DNA of 41,687 nucleotides from a virus: the IMG/VR virus record IMGVR_UViG_3300025889_000255, positions 1 to 41,687 of that record; one strand, 5' to 3'. Shown here in pieces: positions 17,545-25,700 of the stretch. The position numbers and the translations under genes were made by a program. The number at the start of each line of letters is the position of its first letter. Within the stretch, counting starts at the first letter, position 1. Below the pieces are notes generated by a model. That model was not told the origin of the DNA, searched no databases, and was given only the letters and a program-made list of their open reading frames with translations.

Positions 17545-18067
17545 TTGAATTTTTTTGCAATAGTCTTACAATATTTTCAACAATTACTTCAGCTTCTTTG
17601 CCTATCGCTTCCTCTGTTCGCTTTTCAATTAATGGCTCTGATTGTTTTAATACCGTGGTTAACCAAGCTGTTCGCCTTCCTGTTTTAGAAAATCTAAAAG
17701 ACCCCTTTCCGTTTGGGGTCTTACGTCCTGTTGTTGGTATTCCTTCGCGCCTTATTGCCTCTTGCATTGCAAATGCAATTTGTCTAGTTGTTTTATTTGG
17801 GCTTGATATTCCTTTTGTTCTAATCCATTTTATTAACACTGAAACAGGAGGCGGTTTGCCCGGTTGCCTTTTCTTTTCGAGAGCTAAACCGTAACGATTC
17901 ATTAACCCTTCAATTGCTATTCCTCCCGGTATGTCTTTTACTGGGTTTTCAAAAGACTTTATTAATGAGCCTGTAGCCCTGTGTCCTTGTGAAATAATTT
18001 CAGCGGCCTCCAAGTTTAGAAGCTCTTTGGCTAATTGCTTATATGATATTTTTGCAGCTTCTAACAT
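17537..18067 (-). CDS. HK97 gp10-like neck / tail-completion protein
   Basis: A 176-residue basic protein. It has an N-terminal helix, RATGSLIKSFENPV, a domain with GLALEKKRQPGKPPPVSVLIKW, and a C-terminal amphipathic helix. Such small basic proteins with an S/T-L-x-x-S motif early on are typical of the HK97 gp10 head-tail joining family. Its ATG overlaps the stop of the 44-residue gene as TAATG, which indicates translational coupling. Confidence 0.5.
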   Translation of the reverse strand: MLEAAKISYKQLAKELLNLEAAEIISQGHRATGSLIKSFENPVKDIPGGIAIEGLMNRYGLALEKKRQPGKPPPVSVLIKWIRTKGISSPNKTTRQIAFAMQEAIRREGIPTTGRKTPNGKGSFRFSKTGRRTAWLTTVLKQSEPLIEKRTEEAIGKEAEVIVENIVRLLQKNSNG

Positions 18068-18201
18068 TAGTTAACACAAGTTACAATGAAAGGTAAAGCA
18101 CCTCGACTTAAATATATTTCATAACATAACGGAATTGTTAAAGTCACACGATTACTGTCTATAACAAAAGTAACTGGCCATTTTTCTTTCTTCTTTTCCA
18201 T
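18067..18201 (-). CDS. small unknown protein in neck operon
   Basis: Forty-four residues, MEKKKEKWPVTFVID to LPFIVTCVN, with hydrophobic beta-like stretches (VTLTIPLCYEIYL). Both ends use TAATG overlaps with neighbouring genes, which argues strongly that it is translated. No family recognised. It looks soluble and beta-rich rather than membrane-spanning. Confidence 0.65.
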   Translation of the reverse strand: MEKKKEKWPVTFVIDSNRVTLTIPLCYEIYLSRGALPFIVTCVN

Positions 18202-18683
18202 TAATAGTTAAATGTTCCCGTTGTGCATTCGTCTGGCACTTGTAATAAAAATGATATTTCGTAACCGTACAAATTTTGGTCACCCATATTTTCAATGAAT
18301 TCACCTATTGGTCTTTCTTCGCTGTCTCCTGTTAATCTGAACCATGCCTCGTCACTTGTTTTTTCTTTGGCTCTTGAATCGAACTCCAAAAGGAAGTGAA
18401 TCCCTAAAGCTTCCAATTCGCTTTGCTTGGCTGCTCTATCTGTTGCCACCTTCTCAGCTTCTAAGTAATCATCGTAAACACCAAACGTAATTGTATATAC
18501 CTTATATTGATTCCTACGGCTTTGCGTTGTTGTTTCCCTGATAGTATGTAGCATTAAAACAGGATAAGTCACTTCTAGCCAAGCGTCCTTGTTCCAAGGG
18601 TAGTTGTATTTAAATGTGTTCACCCCTACTTGCGCGTCTGCAATGGTTTCAAATTCCGTTACTACTTCTGTTACTGTTGCCAT
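18201..18683 (-). CDS. putative tail terminator / neck protein
   Basis: A 160-residue protein with alternating strand-helix character: TYPVLMLHTIRETTTQSRR, YKVYTITFGVYDDYLE, and a C-terminal beta part (GYEISFLLQVPDECT). The size, a central YTITFGVYD strand and the position just before a gp10-like gene fit the minor tail/tail-terminator class. The stop codon overlaps the next ATG (TAATG). Assignment is by context. Confidence 0.5.
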   Translation of the reverse strand: MATVTEVVTEFETIADAQVGVNTFKYNYPWNKDAWLEVTYPVLMLHTIRETTTQSRRNQYKVYTITFGVYDDYLEAEKVATDRAAKQSELEALGIHFLLEFDSRAKEKTSDEAWFRLTGDSEERPIGEFIENMGDQNLYGYEISFLLQVPDECTTGTFNY

Positions 18684-19444
18684 TATATATTAAACCAATT
18701 TGGTACTACTTTAATTTTTCTCCCTTGAAAATAACTTACTCCGGGATTCTCTTTAATATCGTAATTTTCATACTCATTTACAAATTGTTCAGCTTTCCAA
18801 TTGATACTGGCCGCTGCATTTTTAAACTTATTTCTTATATCTGTTCTAATCATTGAGTAATGATGCATTACCATTTCCTTTTCATCAAACCCTTTATAAC
18901 TTTTATACGGTGCAATACCACAACTTGGATCAACTCGCACTGGAAAACGTGAACATATCTTTGTTTCAGGCGTTAATTTATTAATGAAAGGCATGTAATA
19001 ATCTTCCATAGGTGTTAATTGCCAAGTCGGATTTTTATAATATGTATACATTTTAGTCCAAGTTACATCAAATTCATTACTTTTTAGATATTCTTTTGCA
19101 GCTTTAAACTCAAAAGGGTTATAGTAATGGTCACAGGCCGACATCATAAAGTGTGTACAACCTTCTTTACGTAGAAAATCAATGGCTTGGTTGTGCTTTA
19201 TTCGTTCGTTCTTCTTTGTTGCCTGCCAATCATTACGAGGTTTGTACTTTAGAACACGTATCTTATCGCTTAAAATATCTCTGTTCTCTTCATACCACTT
19301 TTCAAATTCATCGCTTTTATGGCCTCTGTTTGATGTTGTCTGATAGTGTAGTAATACAACGTCAACATATGGTAGTATATTTCTAATGGCTCCGTTTAAT
19401 AATTCGGTTCCGTTGTATATGGTGTAGAATATTCCTAATCTCAT
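18683..19444 (-). CDS. glycosyltransferase-like protein
   Basis: A 253-residue protein with a GT-A-like N-terminus (RLGIFYTIYNGTELLNGAI, VDVVLLHYQTT), then a helix with HNQAIDFLRKEGCTHFMMSACDHYY, where the SACDHYY segment takes the place of the DxD metal site. It lacks a strict DxD, so a relaxed or different activity is possible. It starts inside the preceding gene (4-base overlap), closing the sugar-modification island. Confidence 0.6.
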   Translation of the reverse strand: MRLGIFYTIYNGTELLNGAIRNILPYVDVVLLHYQTTSNRGHKSDEFEKWYEENRDILSDKIRVLKYKPRNDWQATKKNERIKHNQAIDFLRKEGCTHFMMSACDHYYNPFEFKAAKEYLKSNEFDVTWTKMYTYYKNPTWQLTPMEDYYMPFINKLTPETKICSRFPVRVDPSCGIAPYKSYKGFDEKEMVMHHYSMIRTDIRNKFKNAAASINWKAEQFVNEYENYDIKENPGVSYFQGRKIKVVPNWFNI

Positions 19445-20184
19445 GTGAATAATTTAGTCCAAATATTAACTTGTTTCAAATACATATCTTTCGTGCTTTC
19501 ACCTGCTCTAAATCCTTGCTTTGGTCTATTGATAAAATCATCGTCAAAGTCTTCTGAAAGTATTTCTTTAATCATGCTCTTACCTACATCTTCGTATTTT
19601 GATACCTTGCTATCTAAAAAAGGATAACGGCTCTCTACGTTGAAATACATACCCATCTTGTCCATTTTACGTAAATGGTGGTGTGTTAGTAGGTGCAAAT
19701 CTTGTTTCTTCTTTGCTTCGTTGCTTATAGCCTCGATTGGCTGCATAAATCCACGTGGATAATCGGGTGTGTTATAGTATGTGTAACCCCCGAATAGTTC
19801 ATCTGCTCCACAACCGGACATGCAAACTCTAGAACCTAATAAATGTATATGAAGAAATAAATAATAATTTATACTAGCTGCGTAGTATGGTTCTTCCCAG
19901 ATTTCAATCATCTTTTCAAGATCGATCTCATCATATTTTGCTGGTATACTGTAAAATTCTATTTCTTTTTGGGTGTATCTGAATTTACTTTCAACCTCGT
20001 AAAGGTAGTCCGATCCATCGTCTTGTATGTTAATTAGCTTGCAATTATAGATATCACCATTATCCCTCAAAGCCTTAACTATCAAAGTAGAATCTAAACC
20101 ACCAGAAACAGGTACAGCCATATTGTCAACCGTCCTTATCTTGACTGCTCGCTTGAAGTCGTTATAAAAGTTAGTAGTTATCAT
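19441..20184 (-). CDS. asparagine-synthetase-type amidotransferase domain (C-terminal half of split AsnB)
   Basis: A 247-residue protein equal to the synthetase domain of AsnB. VPVSGGLDSTLIVKAL is the ATP-pyrophosphatase PP-motif, and CMSGCGADELFGGY is the second conserved block; SRYPFLDSKV and RPKQGFRAGE follow. In AsnB relatives of O-antigen clusters this domain transfers ammonia to a sugar carboxylate (uronamide formation). It lacks the glutaminase half, which is encoded separately at 20350-20880. The frame overlaps the small membrane gene by 14 bases, so three proteins are co-translated. Confidence 0.8.
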   Translation of the reverse strand: MITTNFYNDFKRAVKIRTVDNMAVPVSGGLDSTLIVKALRDNGDIYNCKLINIQDDGSDYLYEVESKFRYTQKEIEFYSIPAKYDEIDLEKMIEIWEEPYYAASINYYLFLHIHLLGSRVCMSGCGADELFGGYTYYNTPDYPRGFMQPIEAISNEAKKKQDLHLLTHHHLRKMDKMGMYFNVESRYPFLDSKVSKYEDVGKSMIKEILSEDFDDDFINRPKQGFRAGESTKDMYLKQVNIWTKLFT

Positions 20185-20353
20185 AATAAGACATTAAGAA
20201 AACCATTAACACTGATACGCCTACGGTTACAGATATGACTAATAATGTACTATCTATATAATACCCTATTAATAATCCTATTCCACACACTATAATCAAA
20301 GTTAATAATGATAAGCCAGTGTCTATTAATGCTTTTCTCATTCTATCACTCAT
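20171..20353 (-). CDS. small two-span membrane protein between the AsnB halves
   Basis: Sixty residues with two hydrophobic segments (LSLLTLIIVCGIGLLIGYYI and LLVISVTVGVSVLMVFLM) separated by DST. It begins with ATGA overlapping the glutaminase stop and ends overlapping the synthetase start, so it is stitched into one operon. No known AsnB includes such a part. A membrane anchor or scaffold for the two halves is an inference; a holin-like function is possible but less fitting in this context. Confidence 0.65.
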   Translation of the reverse strand: MSDRMRKALIDTGLSLLTLIIVCGIGLLIGYYIDSTLLVISVTVGVSVLMVFLMSYYDNY

Positions 20354-20880
20354 AATTCAGTTGCGTTTGTGACATTTCCGTAACCCCTTGTTGGTAGTTG
20401 ATGAAATTTAATCTCTGGTAATGATCGTAAATTACTACTATATATTATCGAATCTTCATAATAAGCCCTATACATTGACCTAATTTTGAAATGATCTGTA
20501 AAAGTATAGTGTTGATGTGTGATTTTGTTGTATAAAAATATAGCAAATTGCCCTTCAAAGAGTTTAATTATACTTTCGCCATACTTTTCAAAGCCGTAAA
20601 TTATAGTTTCGAAATCTGAATCGTACTTAAAATCATACATGTATAGATAATCATGGTTCAATTCTCTGTAGTTATAGATTTGGCCGTTGAATAATAACAC
20701 CCAATTATCCGTTTCCATAGGCAAAGGTATCTCATCCTTTCCGGTTATCTGTAACCGAGTTTGCATTAACTGAACATAGTCGTCTTGATACATTCCTGAT
20801 CCATCTGGACCACGTTCAATTAATGCTTCTGGTATTTCTTTATACCTATAATCTCCTACTACTGCTAGAATTCCGCACAT
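20350..20880 (-). CDS. glutaminase domain (N-terminal half of split AsnB)
   Basis: A 176-residue class II amidotransferase (Ntn) domain. Cys2 follows the initiator Met (MCGILAVVG) and is the nucleophile. Further conserved blocks are RGPDGSG, MQTRLQITG, LLFNGQIYNYREL, SDFETIIYGF and DHFKIRSMYRAY. It releases ammonia from glutamine for the synthetase encoded at 19441-20184. Length matches the isolated N-terminal domain of bacterial AsnB (about 200 residues). Confidence 0.8.
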   Translation of the reverse strand: MCGILAVVGDYRYKEIPEALIERGPDGSGMYQDDYVQLMQTRLQITGKDEIPLPMETDNWVLLFNGQIYNYRELNHDYLYMYDFKYDSDFETIIYGFEKYGESIIKLFEGQFAIFLYNKITHQHYTFTDHFKIRSMYRAYYEDSIIYSSNLRSLPEIKFHQLPTRGYGNVTNATEL

Positions 20881-21431
20881 TACAATCTCTTTTTTAATTT
20901 TCTAACAGGCACACCTCCATAAATACTATTCTCATCTAAGAATTGTTTTTTTGTTACACAACTATTCATCCCTATAATAACCCGTTTAGGTATTTCAACT
21001 CTTTGGTGAACACTCGCGTTCATTCCGATCATTACACCACTGTGAAGCGTAGCAAAACCACCGACCGAAGCATTACATCTTAGGCTTACATTCTGATATA
21101 TCACAGCATCATGTCCAACGTGACTATTCTTTAGAAACTCGCAATTACTCATTATAACCGTGACATTCTCTGTCGCCCCGTCAATTGTTACCTGTTTGTA
21201 AATTCTGCAATTATCTTCTATGTGAACTTTGCCGGAATGCTCCTTAAAAAATTCTCTACTCTCTGGAATATCCCCAATAATACAATGGCTTCCTATATGG
21301 TTGTTGTTTCCTATCTTAACATTTGGGCCAATAACAGTAAAAGCTCCTATATAATTGCCTTTTCCTAATATAGCGTTAGGGCTTACATAAGCCGTTTCAT
21401 GGATAGTATTTTCCTTGCTATGATATATCAT
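20880..21431 (-). CDS. hexapeptide-repeat acyltransferase (LpxA-like fold)
   Basis: A 183-residue protein of left-handed parallel beta-helix repeats: NAILGKGNYIGAFTVIGPNV, KIGNNNHIGSHCIIGD, VIIGMNSCVTKK and a C-terminal YGGVPVRKLKKRL typical of sugar O-acetyl or N-acyl transferases. A catalytic histidine is probably in SHVGHDAV. In this island it most likely acylates a sugar intermediate. It shares its last base region with the glutaminase gene (20880). Confidence 0.75.
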   Translation of the reverse strand: MIYHSKENTIHETAYVSPNAILGKGNYIGAFTVIGPNVKIGNNNHIGSHCIIGDIPESREFFKEHSGKVHIEDNCRIYKQVTIDGATENVTVIMSNCEFLKNSHVGHDAVIYQNVSLRCNASVGGFATLHSGVMIGMNASVHQRVEIPKRVIIGMNSCVTKKQFLDENSIYGGVPVRKLKKRL

Positions 21432-22053
21432 ATCCTAAATATTCTAGTTGTTTGTTAAAGTATTCAATATCGTTTGGTCTTTTCTTATAAAAATTCTTGT
21501 CTTTATTTATAGACACATTACTAATTTTTCTTTGTAAGTAGTTTTTTTTATTCGAAACATAACTATATCCGGGGGTAAAATCAGGATAATCACTAAATCT
21601 ATGTACTTTATCTAAGTTAAAGTGCTTCATTAATTCGTACTGAACTATGTTTGGACGGTTAATTATATCTTCATACCATACAGTGGAGCTAATATATTGA
21701 GGATATTCTCTCATTTGTTGTATGGCATCTATCCATATTAACGGATTCCAATAACCCCAATCATCCCAAAAACTTTTAACTACATCTCGACCATCCCTTA
21801 CAACGTTGATAATCTTAATGTCATTCTTCGATATTAACTCCAATTGTCTTTGTGTTTCTTCCTTCTTTTGTATCTGACTAAATACCGTGAATTCCGATCG
21901 TTTTCCAACTAAGCAATTAGTTGTTGGCTTAACTCTTACAAAGTCATCAATTGAAACTTCTTCATTTATATGTTGAATACCTGAAAATGCATGCATTAAC
22001 CTACCTAGTAAAGTGGTTCCTGACTTTGCACAGCCTGTTATAAATATCTTCAT
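21418..22053 (-). CDS. sulfotransferase family protein
   Basis: A 211-residue protein. FITGCAKSGTTLLGRLMHAF is the 5'-phosphosulfate (PAPS) loop, and INVVRDGRDVVKSFW is the 3'-phosphate (RDGRD) motif. These two signatures define PAPS-dependent sulfotransferases. The acceptor is likely a glycan, given the glycosyltransferases on either side. Such genes are known in marine Bacteroidota glycan clusters but are uncommon in phages. Confidence 0.75.
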   Translation of the reverse strand: MKIFITGCAKSGTTLLGRLMHAFSGIQHINEEVSIDDFVRVKPTTNCLVGKRSEFTVFSQIQKKEETQRQLELISKNDIKIINVVRDGRDVVKSFWDDWGYWNPLIWIDAIQQMREYPQYISSTVWYEDIINRPNIVQYELMKHFNLDKVHRFSDYPDFTPGYSYVSNKKNYLQRKISNVSINKDKNFYKKRPNDIEYFNKQLEYLGYDIS

Positions 22054-22820
22054 AACTTTTTACCACACGTTGGGCAATTCTTAGGATCACCCCAAATTTG
22101 TGCAGCTAATTTTTTTGGTAAATTATCAAATAGTAATTTCTTACCGTCTACAAATTCAGTATTATCCCATAGTGCAAACGGTGTCATATTGGTACTACTC
22201 TTTATATCTAATCCGAAGCCGTTAAAGTCCCTAAGAAAAAAACTTTTCTCTATTGGGTTTAATCCCTTAACGCTTCTATACCTTCTATCAAATGCGGTGT
22301 CTAAAACCCCATGCAGCTTGTCGTTATACCACGGTTGATAACCTAATCCTTCCATTATTCTATGTGATAACATTCTACCGGCTCCGCAAGCATGCCCTCT
22401 ATTAGCGTTTTTATTATAGCCCTTCCAATATAACCCTCGTTTTGTCTCAGTGTCGAAGAAATAAAAGTCTTTTACACTGATATAATCAGTGCCTTTTAGC
22501 ATTTCTTCATAGTACTTTTCTAACATTGAGGCCCCTATTACATCATCCGACCCAATTAATAGACAGTAATCAGGGTTATGTTGTCTGGCTTTTATAGCCG
22601 CCTTGTTCATCTTCTGGCCTAATGCTCTGTTAGGGTGTTCAGTATACAAGAATCCGTGAGCTTCTACCATGTTTTTAGAATCTTCACCCTCTGAACCTGT
22701 TATACTTACTGTGATATTTAAACGTCCTTTAAAATGCTTCTGTAGCATCTTAACGCCTTGAGCGAACATTTCAAATACTTCTGGACGTTTCCAGACCGCT
22801 GTTATTATTGTTAGGTTCAT
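22050..22820 (-). CDS. GT2-family glycosyltransferase
   Basis: A 256-residue GT-A fold protein. NLTIITAVWKRPEVFEM starts the nucleotide-binding beta strand, ALGQKMNKAAIKARQH follows, and LLIGSDDVIGASML carries the SDD acid pair that acts as the metal-binding DxD. The C-terminal segment ends NCPTCGKKL, a possible CxxC. It overlaps its neighbours by 4 bases. Confidence 0.75.
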   Translation of the reverse strand: MNLTIITAVWKRPEVFEMFAQGVKMLQKHFKGRLNITVSITGSEGEDSKNMVEAHGFLYTEHPNRALGQKMNKAAIKARQHNPDYCLLIGSDDVIGASMLEKYYEEMLKGTDYISVKDFYFFDTETKRGLYWKGYNKNANRGHACGAGRMLSHRIMEGLGYQPWYNDKLHGVLDTAFDRRYRSVKGLNPIEKSFFLRDFNGFGLDIKSSTNMTPFALWDNTEFVDGKKLLFDNLPKKLAAQIWGDPKNCPTCGKKL

Positions 22821-23251
22821 TTATTTAATATTTCTATTAAGTCCATAAGATTAGGAGCTTTCTTTTCTGCATTGTCTTTTATCCATTCTCTGATTTTTTC
22901 CTTTTTAATATAAAGCTCCAGATCATAACCTTGTTTCTTTTCCTTCTCTACCAGTTCACCGTTTATGGCTTTGTTCATTATCTCAATCTCTTCCTCAGTT
23001 ATTTCAGATCGATCTGATTTACGTATATAATCATTACCCTCATTAGACCGTTGTATAACAAGTTCTATCCGTTTAGGTTCTTCCTCTACTTTCTCGAATA
23101 ATTCATCAGTGAAAGTCCCCTCAAAATATAAACCAGAATTTGTAGCTGGATAAGAGTAATAGTCTATACCCCTTTTTGTATATTCCAAATCTCTTCTATC
23201 TTTATTGATCAACTTTTTATACTCTTCCTTTATCTTATACCGATTTTCCAT
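22817..23251 (-). CDS. unknown charged protein
   Basis: A 144-residue, Lys/Glu-rich protein (KEEYKKLINKDRRDLEYTKR, then KEKIREWIKDN). Mostly helical by composition with no visible membrane segment. It is co-translated with the downstream glycosyltransferase (4-base overlap) and with the upstream 140-residue gene (17-base overlap). Function unknown; perhaps an accessory protein of the sugar island. Confidence 0.55.
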   Translation of the reverse strand: MENRYKIKEEYKKLINKDRRDLEYTKRGIDYYSYPATNSGLYFEGTFTDELFEKVEEEPKRIELVIQRSNEGNDYIRKSDRSEITEEEIEIMNKAINGELVEKEKKQGYDLELYIKKEKIREWIKDNAEKKAPNLMDLIEILNK

Positions 23252-23657
23252 TGCTGTATTCGTTTAAAATATTTCTTAATGTTTTATACGCTTGCAATTT
23301 GTGTTCGTCGCTTTGCCATGCTTTTTTAACATCCTTGTCTTTGATAGCTATTACCATTCTCTTTAAATCCTTTGGAAATTTATCCTTGCTATCCATAGCT
23401 AATTTTAAAATCTTTTTCCAATTTGCCTTCATGTGCTTGAATTCTTCCTTGAATCTTATTTCAGCTTCTTTCATTTTGTCTTGGAGTTGAAGTAATAAAG
23501 CTTCCTTTTTCTTGACCTCTAACTCAAGATTAAACACAGTTTTATCAGTCTCATAAAGTGCGATCATTACAGAATCACCAGCCTTATAAGCCTTAATTCC
23601 ATTCTTTGTAATCTCTATTTCTTCCTTATACTCGTCAATCCTTTCTTTGTAATCCAT
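23235..23657 (-). CDS. unknown coiled-coil protein
   Basis: A 140-residue, strongly charged protein with long helices (KKEALLLQLQDKMKEAEIR, KVDKAW-like repeats of K and D near the end). Coiled coil likely. Overlaps the next upstream gene by 23 bases and the next downstream by 17. No family recognised. Confidence 0.55.
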   Translation of the reverse strand: MDYKERIDEYKEEIEITKNGIKAYKAGDSVMIALYETDKTVFNLELEVKKKEALLLQLQDKMKEAEIRFKEEFKHMKANWKKILKLAMDSKDKFPKDLKRMVIAIKDKDVKKAWQSDEHKLQAYKTLRNILNEYSNGKSV

Positions 23658-23898
23658 TGTCTATTTTTTTACACATTTCTTTTATAAATACTATTGCTGA
23701 ATGCTCGTTTTTTTCTTCATTCCAAAACGGATCATTGTCTTTTCCCTCATCCCAATCATTCAAAATATAAAATACCTTTTCACTTGACTGTAAGTATGAA
23801 TATAAAATATCGTTTACATCTACATCATACCCCGTTTTATCCTCAAAGCTTTGACAATCGTTATCTATTATATCATATAATTCCTTAGTTAATTGCAT
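23635..23898 (-). CDS. unknown acidic protein
   Basis: An 87-residue acidic protein (MQLTKELYDIIDNDCQSFE to NGLQRKD) with a central DVNDILYSYLQSSEKVFYIL helix and a DWDEGKDNDPFW segment. No family recognised. Overlaps the downstream gene, so it belongs to the same operon. Confidence 0.55.
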   Translation of the reverse strand: MQLTKELYDIIDNDCQSFEDKTGYDVDVNDILYSYLQSSEKVFYILNDWDEGKDNDPFWNEEKNEHSAIVFIKEMCKKIDNGLQRKD

Positions 23899-23912
23899 TT
23901 TTTAAGTTTTAT

Positions 23913-24110
23913 TTAAAATTCATCAACTATTTTAGTTAAGCAATCTTTACAAATACATAGCGCATCACCACATAAAGGCCATATTGTTGCAAGTACCTTA
24001 TCTTCATCACAACAATCACATGGCGATTTATCTGCACGAATATAACCTAAAGCGACTTTTTTAAATGTTTTATTGTCCTTTGTAATCTCCTTATCGTAAA
24101 TATTACTCAT
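23913..24110 (-). CDS. small Cys-rich, zinc-binding-like protein
   Basis: Sixty-five residues with CDCCDEDK, then CGDALCICKDC. Eight Cys in clustered CxxC-like pairs suggest one or two zinc sites. The N-terminal part is basic (TKDNKTFKKVALGYIR). It lies just before a glycosyltransferase gene in transcription order after it. No family recognised. Confidence 0.55.
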   Translation of the reverse strand: MSNIYDKEITKDNKTFKKVALGYIRADKSPCDCCDEDKVLATIWPLCGDALCICKDCLTKIVDEF

Positions 24111-24115
24111 AAATT

Positions 24116-24847
24116 CTATTTATATAAATCTAAATTATCGTCCCATCCTGAATATTCATGTCTAACTAATAAGCTGGTATCTAAATAGCAAGGTATCTTT
24201 TTTTTCATGCAATCAATATAGAATAGACTGTCTGAAAATACACTCTTGTCCATACGTGTTTCGTTATCTGCAACCTCAGACCTGAACGGTATTTCTCTAA
24301 GAACTTCTGAATGTATTAACGTACAGCCTATTCCACAAGCAAAAACCTTGACCAATTTACCCGTAACTCTATGTAATGTTTCTTTTGTGTCAACTAATCT
24401 TGTTTGTAAATAGCTATTCTTACCTATGTGTTGGTCATTTGCGTCCAGCCAACAGATTGTAGGGTCACCCCCTTTATATTGTACTAAATAAGGGGCGGTT
24501 ACAACTGGTTTATTATTAAGAACAAGTGATAACAGTGTGTCACGCTGTGGAAAAACGTCTGTCTCTAAAGAAAAGAGGTAATCATAACCGCCCTTTAATA
24601 CGTAATATCTTATTAAATTCTGACAATCTGTAATGTAATCAACTACATTTCCTTCCGGCTTTACATGTATACAGTAAATACCCCTGTCAAGTATTTTGTG
24701 GTAATACTCTTCATCGTGTGAGTTATCAACTAGCATTACCGAGTAACTAGGATAATCCAAGTTTAACACGGTATCCGCCCACTTATCAAAGCAATAATCC
24801 TTCTTATCGCTGGTTGGTGCTGCTAGTAGTATTTTAGGTAGGCTCAC
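24116..24847 (-). CDS. GT2-like glycosyltransferase
   Basis: A 243-residue protein starting with PKILLAAPTSDKKDYCFDKW and continuing through SVMLVDNSHDEEYYHKIL and YDYLFSLETDVFPQRDT. ETD takes the place of DxD in the metal site. A histidine-rich segment near the end (LLVRHEYSGWDD) is typical of GT2 enzymes. It is the first gene of the sugar-modification island in transcription order and starts inside the tail-chaperone-like frame. Confidence 0.7.
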   Translation of the reverse strand: MSLPKILLAAPTSDKKDYCFDKWADTVLNLDYPSYSVMLVDNSHDEEYYHKILDRGIYCIHVKPEGNVVDYITDCQNLIRYYVLKGGYDYLFSLETDVFPQRDTLLSLVLNNKPVVTAPYLVQYKGGDPTICWLDANDQHIGKNSYLQTRLVDTKETLHRVTGKLVKVFACGIGCTLIHSEVLREIPFRSEVADNETRMDKSVFSDSLFYIDCMKKKIPCYLDTSLLVRHEYSGWDDNLDLYK

Positions 24848-25095
24848 TTTCTTTTTTTCTTTGGTGTCTTTGCTTCTAATAAATAATGATCGTATAATAA
24901 ATAGGTCATGACTTGGTAAAATGGCATCTTCTCAATTTCTTCCATCTTTGTAATGTCTCCTTTCGATGCTTGAAACAAACTATTGTACCAACCGAAACTA
25001 CTTAGCTTTGACTTTTTGCCTCCCCCTCCGAATAAATCTTTGTAGTTCTTTTGTATTTTTTCGTTTGTCTTATCGAAAAAAAAACCCATTGCCAA
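24844..25095 (-). CDS. tail-chaperone-like frame B (frameshift partner)
   Basis: An 83-residue frame (83 aa from its own ATG at 25095), with GGGGKKSKLSSFGWYNSLFQ and MPFYQVMTYLLYDHYLLEAK. It overlaps the 232-residue gene at 25002-25700 in the -1 frame over 94 bases that contain a run of nine T residues. In lambda, protein GT is made by such a -1 frameshift from G. I expect this part to be the T-domain of a fusion of about 285 residues; use of its own start is the alternative. Confidence 0.55.
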   Translation of the reverse strand: MAMGFFFDKTNEKIQKNYKDLFGGGGKKSKLSSFGWYNSLFQASKGDITKMEEIEKMPFYQVMTYLLYDHYLLEAKTPKKKRK

Positions 25096-25700
25096 ACAAC
25101 GTCCATTGATAAATCCTTGAATATCTTAGCCCTTACATTAGTTTTGTCTGGATCGTATTCTTCGCCTTCGGGTCTGCAACTTATAGCCATTTGTTTTGCT
25201 ATTACATCAAACCTACCCTTTCCCAACTCCTTTAGATTCTGCTCTTGCTGAAACATATAAATCATACTACCAAATGATTCGCCACCCATGTAAGCTATAT
25301 TACCGTTTATGTCTTGAGTGTTTTTAGGGAATAGATATTCCAATCCTTTGAACTCGAAAGACTCTAGGTTCTGATCCTTTAAGCTTTCGCCTAAGGTCTG
25401 ATTTAACTTGATGTAAACTGCAAAGAAGTCTTTTTTATTAATCTTCAGAGCTTCACTATGTGTTAAACCGGACCAGAAACAAATGATCTTTAGGTAGTAC
25501 GTCGGGAATACGTTCAGTATTTCAACGTCCGTAATGGTGTTGATTTCTGTTTCGTCCTTCAAATTGAACACCTCAATAAAGTCCTTTTGCAATTCCTTTA
25601 CTAAATCTTGGTATTGCGCAAACTTACTGATAGTTATTTCAGACCAGTTTTGAGGTGTGCTAAATTCTTTATCGCTTCCTTTGATTGTCCAGTGGTGCAT
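25002..25700 (-). CDS. tail-assembly-chaperone-like frame A
   Basis: A 232-residue, mostly helical protein (QDLVKELQKDFIEVFNLKD, EILNVFPTYYLKIICFWSGL). Near its end the frame reads VWQWVFFSIRQ across the T9 run at 25084-25076. Reading -1 at this point yields VWQWVFFFDKTNEKIQ and continues into the 24844-25095 frame. Size, overlap and slippery run fit the lambda G/GT arrangement. No direct homology is claimed, and it lies far upstream of the tape measure because the sugar island is inserted between. Confidence 0.5.
   Translation of the reverse strand: MHHWTIKGSDKEFSTPQNWSEITISKFAQYQDLVKELQKDFIEVFNLKDETEINTITDVEILNVFPTYYLKIICFWSGLTHSEALKINKKDFFAVYIKLNQTLGESLKDQNLESFEFKGLEYLFPKNTQDINGNIAYMGGESFGSMIYMFQQEQNLKELGKGRFDVIAKQMAISCRPEGEEYDPDKTNVRAKIFKDLSMDVVWQWVFFSIRQTKKYKRTTKIYSEGEAKSQS
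25076..25084 (-). promoter_or_regulatory. T9 slippery run, candidate -1 ribosomal frameshift site
   Basis: On the minus strand GGG is followed by nine T and then CG. In frame A the codons are GTT TTT TTT TCG; a slip of one base back gives TTC GAT and enters frame B. T-TTT-TTT is a permitted X-XXY-YYZ heptamer. This is the classic signal type for tail-chaperone fusions. Confidence 0.55.
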
